Virus record (IMG/VR): IMGVR_UViG_3300035698_009562
Location: 1 to 35,433 of that record
Reading direction: 5' to 3' (one strand)
Length of the DNA: 35,433 bases
DNA from: a virus
The notes under the pieces are model-generated. The model saw nothing but the letters and a program-made list of their open reading frames with translations. It had not been told where the DNA came from and ran no database searches. Each line of letters begins with the position of its first letter. Within the stretch, counting starts at the first letter, position 1. Of the stretch, positions 31,391 through 35,433 are shown piece by piece. The position numbers were made by a program, and so were the translations under genes.

Positions 31391-31669
31391 TTATTTCTTC
31401 ATATTAGCCATGAATTTCTTTATCAGCTTTTCTCTTTCTTCTGGCGAAAGTTTTTTACCGCTCTTTTTCTCCATAGCGGCTACCATTTTCTCAGCGCCTG
31501 CTTCACTTTCCATTACTTTCTTATATTCGTCATTGATACCATGTGTCCATTTAAATTGCTTATCTTTTTTTTCTACGATCACATCTATTTTATTCTTATC
31601 AACCTCAAGAACTTTTCTATAAGCCTCATTTACTTTTTCTTCTTGATCTTCGTTTCTATATACTGACAT
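31391..31669 (-). CDS. Hypothetical charged helical protein
   Basis: A 92-residue, lysine- and glutamate-rich, mostly helical protein, starting MSVYRNEDQEEKVNEAYRKVL and ending in a helix LSPEEREKLIKKFMANMKK. No cysteine, signal peptide or membrane segment. It lies between the neck gene and gp15 in the virion operon, 12 bases before gp15, with GGTGAT just upstream of the ATG. An AATAAATA at 31725-31732 on the minus strand, one base off the late box, could be its promoter. The context suggests a small virion or assembly factor; the family is not recognised. Confidence 0.6.
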   Translation of the reverse strand: MSVYRNEDQEEKVNEAYRKVLEVDKNKIDVIVEKKDKQFKWTHGINDEYKKVMESEAGAEKMVAAMEKKSGKKLSPEEREKLIKKFMANMKK

Positions 31670-31735
31670 TATATCACCTCTCTCTCCCCTTTATTTGATT
31701 ATAAAAAATTGTTAAAATGTTTAGTATTTATTTCC

Positions 31736-32377
31736 TCACATTCCATAGATTGATCCATCATAATCTAGTATTTCATCACTTTCGCTCTCTATGTATTCAT
31801 TATCGCCATATGCTGTTAATGGATCTGAATTAGTATCCGGATCTAATGTTGGTGATGGATCTCTATTGAATGTTGTTATATCATTCGCTCCTACTATATT
31901 ATCACCACTAGATTGTGATTGATCACTAAATCTAAATGGCTTCATAATGAATGACCATATTTGTTTATTCAAATGAAAAATATGTGCCTCTTCATCAACA
32001 TCTACCAACTCATATGCTCTATTATTCCATATTGTTTTAATTACATCACCTGGTTTTGGGTGATATCCTGCAGAAACATCCCTTGTGAATGTAAATTTTG
32101 GCATCAAGGCATATTGTATTGACTCTTCTGAATGTATACCGAATCCTGTAGTCATTGTTGGTTCTTCTGTTACTTCATATATAATTTTTGTTCCAAATGG
32201 TGCCAAATAACTTGTGTTTACAGATTCACCATATAGATCATCCATTACTATATTTTCATCTCTTATATAATAGTTTACTTTTATACCAGCAATGTCGGTA
32301 AACTCAGATATATATTGCTTAAATAAATCTTGTTCAACATTACTAGCTATATCATATAGTTCCCACGCATTACCCAT
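31736..32377 (-). CDS. 14: Neck protein, T4 gp14-like
   Basis: This 213-residue protein has an N-terminal helix (ASNVEQDLFKQYISEFTDIAGI), then YYIRD and DDLYGES (about 46-52), KFTFTRDVSAGYHPKPGDVI (about 93-112), and AYELVDVDEEAHIFHLNKQIWSFIMKPFRFSDQS. The order D-x-LYGE, 'Y-x-P-x-x-GD', then a V-x-x-E repeat and a closing 'FRFSDQ' is the arrangement of T4-like gp14 head-completion proteins. A Ser/Asp-rich acidic tail (165-213) is extra. It would close the head before tail joining. It sits close to the gp15 gene, as 13-14-15 do in T4. The assignment is by motif order, not by strong identity. Confidence 0.65.
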   Translation of the reverse strand: MGNAWELYDIASNVEQDLFKQYISEFTDIAGIKVNYYIRDENIVMDDLYGESVNTSYLAPFGTKIIYEVTEEPTMTTGFGIHSEESIQYALMPKFTFTRDVSAGYHPKPGDVIKTIWNNRAYELVDVDEEAHIFHLNKQIWSFIMKPFRFSDQSQSSGDNIVGANDITTFNRDPSPTLDPDTNSDPLTAYGDNEYIESESDEILDYDGSIYGM

Positions 32378-32702
32378 TTTTCAATATACTCATCTGTGCC
32401 TTCATTATTTTTTCTACTATACCTTCAAGTAACGCAACTCTTTGCTCAAGATCATTTTTTGAAGATTTTTTTTCATTGACCTTTGATTTTGTTGACTTTT
32501 TTCTTTGTACATATTCTTGCATTTGGGAATCAAATTCACTCCATGAATTATCTTCTTTTGATTCGCCTAGAGCTGTTTTTATTGAATCACCGCCGCCACC
32601 CATACCACCACCAGGATTATCTGGAGTTGGTTGTGATATTCTTATAGGTTTTGAAGCTGATCCACTTCTTAACATTTTATTATATGCTTCTGAGATTGCC
32701 AT
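32370..32702 (-). CDS. Hypothetical protein with C-terminal coiled coil
   Basis: A 110-residue protein. The N-terminal part (MAISEAYNKMLRSGSASKP) is followed by a Gly/Pro-rich flexible stretch (TPDNPGGGMGGGGDS, about 26-40), a charged region with QRKKSTKSKVNEKKSSKND, and a terminal heptad helix LEQRVALLEGIVEKIMKAQM (about 86-105) that should form a coiled coil. It overlaps the gp14-like gene by 8 bases, so the two are probably coupled. The TATAAATA at 32727-32734 lies 25 bases upstream and AGAGGAA provides ribosome binding. No family is recognised; a virion-assembly role is suggested only by position. Confidence 0.62.
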   Translation of the reverse strand: MAISEAYNKMLRSGSASKPIRISQPTPDNPGGGMGGGGDSIKTALGESKEDNSWSEFDSQMQEYVQRKKSTKSKVNEKKSSKNDLEQRVALLEGIVEKIMKAQMSILKNG

Positions 32703-32726
32703 AATGTTTTTGTATTCCTCTGTTAT

Positions 32727-32734
32727 TATTTATA
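32727..32734 (-). promoter_or_regulatory. T4-like late promoter box TATAAATA
   Basis: The minus strand reads TATAAATA immediately after the stop codon of the serine-rich gene and 25 bases before the start of the 110-residue protein. It would make the neck, gp15 and tail tube genes independent of transcription through the long upstream repeat region. Confidence 0.6.
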
Positions 32735-35433
32735 TTAAGTTAAATAAAAAATTAGATTTGTTGTTGTGTTTATATATTCTGGTTCTACTCTAACTGGGTT
32801 ATTTACTATAACAAGAACTTGATCCAGTATTGTCCAATTTGCCTCAAGTAGATCTAATTGAATGGTATTATCAAAGTAAGCCATAGAGCTTGATGAACTA
32901 GACTCGGATGAAGAACTTTGACTAGATGAACTCGATGATTCGGAACTCGAACTCGATGATTCGGAACTCGAACTCAAAGAGCTTTGTGAGCTTGATGAAC
33001 TCGATTCAGAACTCGATGAACTACTTGAACTTTCAGAACTCGATGATGACTCGGAACTTGAGCTAGATGACTCAGAACTCGAACTCGATGAGGACTCGCT
33101 TGATGAACTCGATGATTGTGAACTCGATGAACTCGAGCTTTGACTCGATGAACTCGATGATTGTGAACTTGACGAACTCGAGCTTTGACTCGATGAACTC
33201 GATGATTGTGATGATGATGATTGTGATGAACTTGACTCTGAACTCGATGAGGACTCACTCGATGAACTACTAGATTCTGAACTCGATGAACTCGAAGAGG
33301 ACTCGCTTGATGAACTCGATGATTGTGATGAACTAGATTGTGATGAACTGGATTCACTGCTCGATGAACTACTAGATTCTGAACTCGATGAACTACTAGA
33401 TTCTGAACTCGATGAGGACTCGGAACTCGATGATTGTGAACTTGAACTCGAACTTTGAGAACTTGAACTCGATGAGGACTGAGAACTCGATGATGAGCTT
33501 TGTGAACTCGATGATGAGCTTTGTGAACTCGATGAACTTAAACTCGATTGTGATGAAGAACTTGAACTTGAGGATTCACTGCTCGATGAGGATTCACTGC
33601 TCGATGAGGATTCACTACTTGAGCTAGATGAAGACTCGGAACTCGAGCTTGATGAAGACTCGGAACTTGACGAACTCGATGATTGTGAACTTGAACTCGA
33701 TGAACTTTGACTCGATGAACTCGATTCGCTGCTCGATGAAGATTCGGAACTTGAACTCGATTCGGAACTCGATGAACTAGAACTTTGACTCGAAGAACTC
33801 GATGAGGATTGTGAACTCGAAGAACTCGATTGTGAACTCGAAGAACTCGATTGTGAACTCGATGATGCCGAACTCGATGAGGACTTACTACTAGAACTTC
33901 TAGAGCTTGAAGATGTTGAGCTTGAGGACTCACTACTTGAGCTACTAGATTGTGAACTCGATGATGAACTCGAAGAAGATTCTGAACTTGAGCTACTAGA
34001 TGATTCTGAACTTGAGTTTGATGATGATTCTGAACTTGAGCTACTAGATGATTCTGAACTTGAGCTACTAGATTGCGAACTTGAACTTGATTCACTGCTC
34101 GATGAGGATTCTGAACTTGAGCTACTAGATGATTCTGAACTTGAGCTACTAGATGATTCTGAACTTGAGCTTGATGATGATTCTGAACTTGAGCTACTAG
34201 ATGATTCGCTTGATGAACTACTTGAACTTTCAGAACTCGATGATGACTCTGAACTCGAAGAACTTGATGTTGAAGAACTCGAAGAACTCGTACTACTTGA
34301 GCTTGATTCTGAACTTGAACTTGATGATGCAGAACTTTGACTCGAAGATTCACTACTCGATGAGGATTCGCTCGATGAACTTGATGAGGATTCACTGCTC
34401 GAACTTGAACTTGAACTCTCAGAACTTGAACTTGAAGATCCACTACTCGATGAGGATTCGCTCGATGAACTTGATGAGGATTCACTGCTCGAACTTGAAC
34501 TTGAACTCTCGGAACTTGAACTCGAAGATTCACTACTCGATGAAGATTCGCTCGATGAACTTGAACTCTCAGAACTTGAACTTGAAGATCCGCTACTCGA
34601 TGAGGATTCGCTCGATGAACTTGATGAGGATTCACTGCTCGAACTTGAACTTGAACTTGAACTTTCAGAACTTGAAGAACTCTCACTGCTCGATGAGGAC
34701 TCGCTCGATGAACTACTTGAACTTTCGGAACTCGATGAACTTGAACTCTTAGAACTCGACGAAGATTCGCTCGATGAACTCGATGAGGATTCACTGCTCG
34801 AACTTGAACTTGAACTTTCAGAACTTGAACTTGAACTCTCGGAACTTGAACTCGATGAGGACTCACTCGATGAACTACTAGATTCTGAACTCGATGAACT
34901 CGATGAGGACTCACTCGATGATGAACTCTCGGAACTTGAACTCGATGAGGATTCACTCGATGAACTACTAGATTGTGAACTCGATGAGGACTCGCTCGAT
35001 GATGAACTATCCGAACTCGATTCTGAACTCGATGAACTAGATTGTGAACTCGATGAACTATCCGAACTCGATTCTGAACTCGATGAACTATCCGAACTCG
35101 ATTCTGAACTCGATGAACTAGATTGCGAACTCGATGAACTAGATTGTGAACTTGATGAACTATCCGAACTCGATTCTGAACTCGATGAACTAGATTCTGA
35201 ACTCGATGATGAACTCTCACTCGATGATGAACTCTCACTCGATGAACTACTAGATTGTGAACTCGAGCTGGATGAGGACTCAGAACTCGAGCTAGACGAT
35301 TGTGAACTCGAACTTTTGGAACTCGAAGAACTCGAATTTGATGAGGACTCAGAACTCGAGCTAGACGATTGTGAACTTGAACTTTTGGAACTCGAAGAAC
35401 TCGATTGAGAACTCGAAGAACTCGATTGAGAAC
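32735..35433 (-). CDS. Giant serine-rich repeat protein (5' end beyond the window)
   Basis: One minus-strand frame is open from the right edge to the TAA at 32735-32737, giving at least 898 residues. About 849 of these (32885 upward) are almost wholly Ser, in blocks of four to six or so broken by single Glu or Gln, with rare Lys, Asn, Leu, Ala, Arg and Thr. All six Ser codons are used in near-repeats. A 49-residue ordinary domain closes the protein (MAYFDNTIQLDLLEANWTIL to NLIFYLT). A TTG at 32977 in the same frame is not needed as a start. Position in the late operon suggests a virion component, such as a fibre or decoration stalk. It could be O-glycosylated; see findings. Confidence 0.8.
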   Translation of the reverse strand, partial: SQSSSSSSQSSSSSSKSSSSQSSSSSSESSSNSSSSSSKSSSSQSSSSSSESSSSSSSQSSSSSSESSSSSESSSSSSESSSSSSESSSDSSSSSQSSSSSSQSSSSSSESSSDSSSSSESSSDSSSSSQSSSSSSESSSDSSSSSESSSSSQSSSSSSESSSSSSSESSSSSESSSSSSSSESSSSSSESSSSSSSESSSSSSESSSSSSSSESSSSSSSESSSSSKSSSSSSSESSSSSSSESSSSSESSSSSESSSSSSSSSSESSSSSSSESSSSSGSSSSSSESSSSSSESSSSSESSSSSSESSSSSSSSESSSSSSSESSSSSGSSSSSSESSSSSSSSESSSSSSSESSSSSESSSQSSASSSSSSESSSSSTSSSSSSTSSSSSSESSSSSESSSSSSSESSSSSSSESSSSSSSESSSSSSSESSSSSSSESSSSSESSSSSQSSSSSSESSSSSSSESSSNSSSESSSSSSSESSSSSSSSSQSSSSSSESSSSTSSSSRSSSSKSSSSSASSSSQSSSSSSQSSSSSSQSSSSSSSQSSSSSSSESSSSSESSSSSESSSSSQSSSSSSSQSSSSSSSESSSSSSSESSSSSSSESSSSSESSSSSESSSSSSSSQSSLSSSSSQSSSSSSQSSSSSSQSSSSSSSQSSSSSSQSSSSESSSSSESSSSSSSESSSSSSSESSSSQSSSSQSSSSSSESSSSSSSSESSSSSSESSSSSESSSSQSSSSQSSSSSSQSSSSSSSQSSSSSSQSSSSSSSQSSSSSSESSSSSSSESSSSSSESSSSSESSSSSSSSESSSSSSQSSLSSSSESSSSSSESSSSSSQSSSSESSSSSSMAYFDNTIQLDLLEANWTILDQVLVIVNNPVRVEPEYINTTTNLIFYLT
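32885..35433 (-). repeat. Degenerate tandem-repeat DNA encoding poly-serine
   Basis: About 2.5 kb built from short units such as GAACTCGATGA, GAACTTGAGCT and GATTCACTGCTC (plus-strand view), with larger repeats of roughly 50-100 bases in 34.3-34.7 kb and again near 35.0-35.4 kb. All unit changes keep the codon register of the serine frame. The array extends past the right edge, so its total length is unknown, and it is a likely site for recombination and assembly collapse. Confidence 0.85.

Noticed and set aside
32735-32977. Separate 80-residue gene from a TTG at 32977
   Set aside because: The same frame stays open through to the right edge, and the TTG is only a rare substitution in the serine repeat; there is no Shine-Dalgarno before it.
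33067-34752. Plus-strand open frames rich in Asn, Ser, Met and Leu across the repeat region
   Set aside because: Antisense products of the same repeat DNA, with no ribosome-binding sites and no ordinary domain.
33538-35238. 566-codon minus-strand open frame rich in His-Arg-Val and Gln-Val
   Set aside because: It is the serine-rich gene read one base out of register; the repeat units are free of stops in several frames. The serine frame has the ordinary C-terminal domain and stays open to the right edge.
32885-35433. CRISPR array
   Set aside because: Repeats are short, degenerate and contiguous, with no spacers of regular size, and they encode poly-serine.
1-35433. tRNA genes, rRNA genes, integrase or insertion sequences
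   Set aside because: None was recognised. Coding density is near complete, and the only mobile elements seen are the two homing endonucleases.

Overview
The window looks like part of the genome of a large, AT-rich, contractile-tailed phage related to T4. The right third, on the minus strand, encodes recognisable T4-type virion proteins: tail sheath gp18, tail tube gp19, tail-completion gp15, a gp14-like neck protein, prohead protease gp21, scaffold gp22 and major capsid protein gp23. Exact TATAAATA boxes, the T4 late-promoter sequence, lie in the minus-strand intergenic gaps. No bacterial housekeeping gene, tRNA or rRNA was seen. The host cannot be named from this sequence.

Layout. (1) 1-6.5 kb, plus strand: a glycosyltransferase-like gene, a run of small genes including several zinc-ribbon microproteins, a SAM methyltransferase, a D12-class DNA adenine methylase, a 499-residue protein of unknown function that may be packaged in the capsid, and a GH108 endolysin. 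(2) 6.5-22.3 kb, plus strand: one nearly gapless cassette for surface-sugar synthesis. It holds a UDP-sulfoquinovose-synthase-like enzyme, two further NAD-dependent epimerases, about seven glycosyltransferase-like proteins, two sulfotransferases, a compact APS-kinase-like protein, a DegT aminotransferase, two left-handed beta-helix acetyltransferases, a WlbA/WbpB-type dehydrogenase, a GSCFA protein and a methyltransferase. Most genes overlap by ATGA or TAATG, so they are probably co-transcribed and translationally coupled. (3) 22.2-24.4 kb: two homing endonucleases, GIY-YIG on the plus strand and a Vsr-like one on the minus strand, at the point where the two transcription units converge. (4) 24.4-35.4 kb, minus strand: the virion genes. 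They end at the right edge in a partial gene of at least 898 codons whose product is almost entirely serine broken by Glu and Gln.

How the genes may work together. The cassette could make unusual nucleotide sugars (a UDP-diacetamido-uronic acid by the WlbA/C/B-like trio, and possibly UDP-sulfoquinovose), transfer them, and sulfate the product using PAPS from the APS-kinase-like protein. The acceptor is unknown. It could be the host envelope, the phage DNA or a virion protein. The serine-rich structural-region protein is an attractive candidate, because bacterial serine-rich repeat adhesins are O-glycosylated by clustered glycosyltransferases that include the GT-D fold also found here. This link is inference.

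Signs of recent change include two genes interrupted at poly-A runs, a chimeric scar joining a PIG-L deacetylase start to the end of a GT-D paralogue, and a LamG-like domain fused to gp15.
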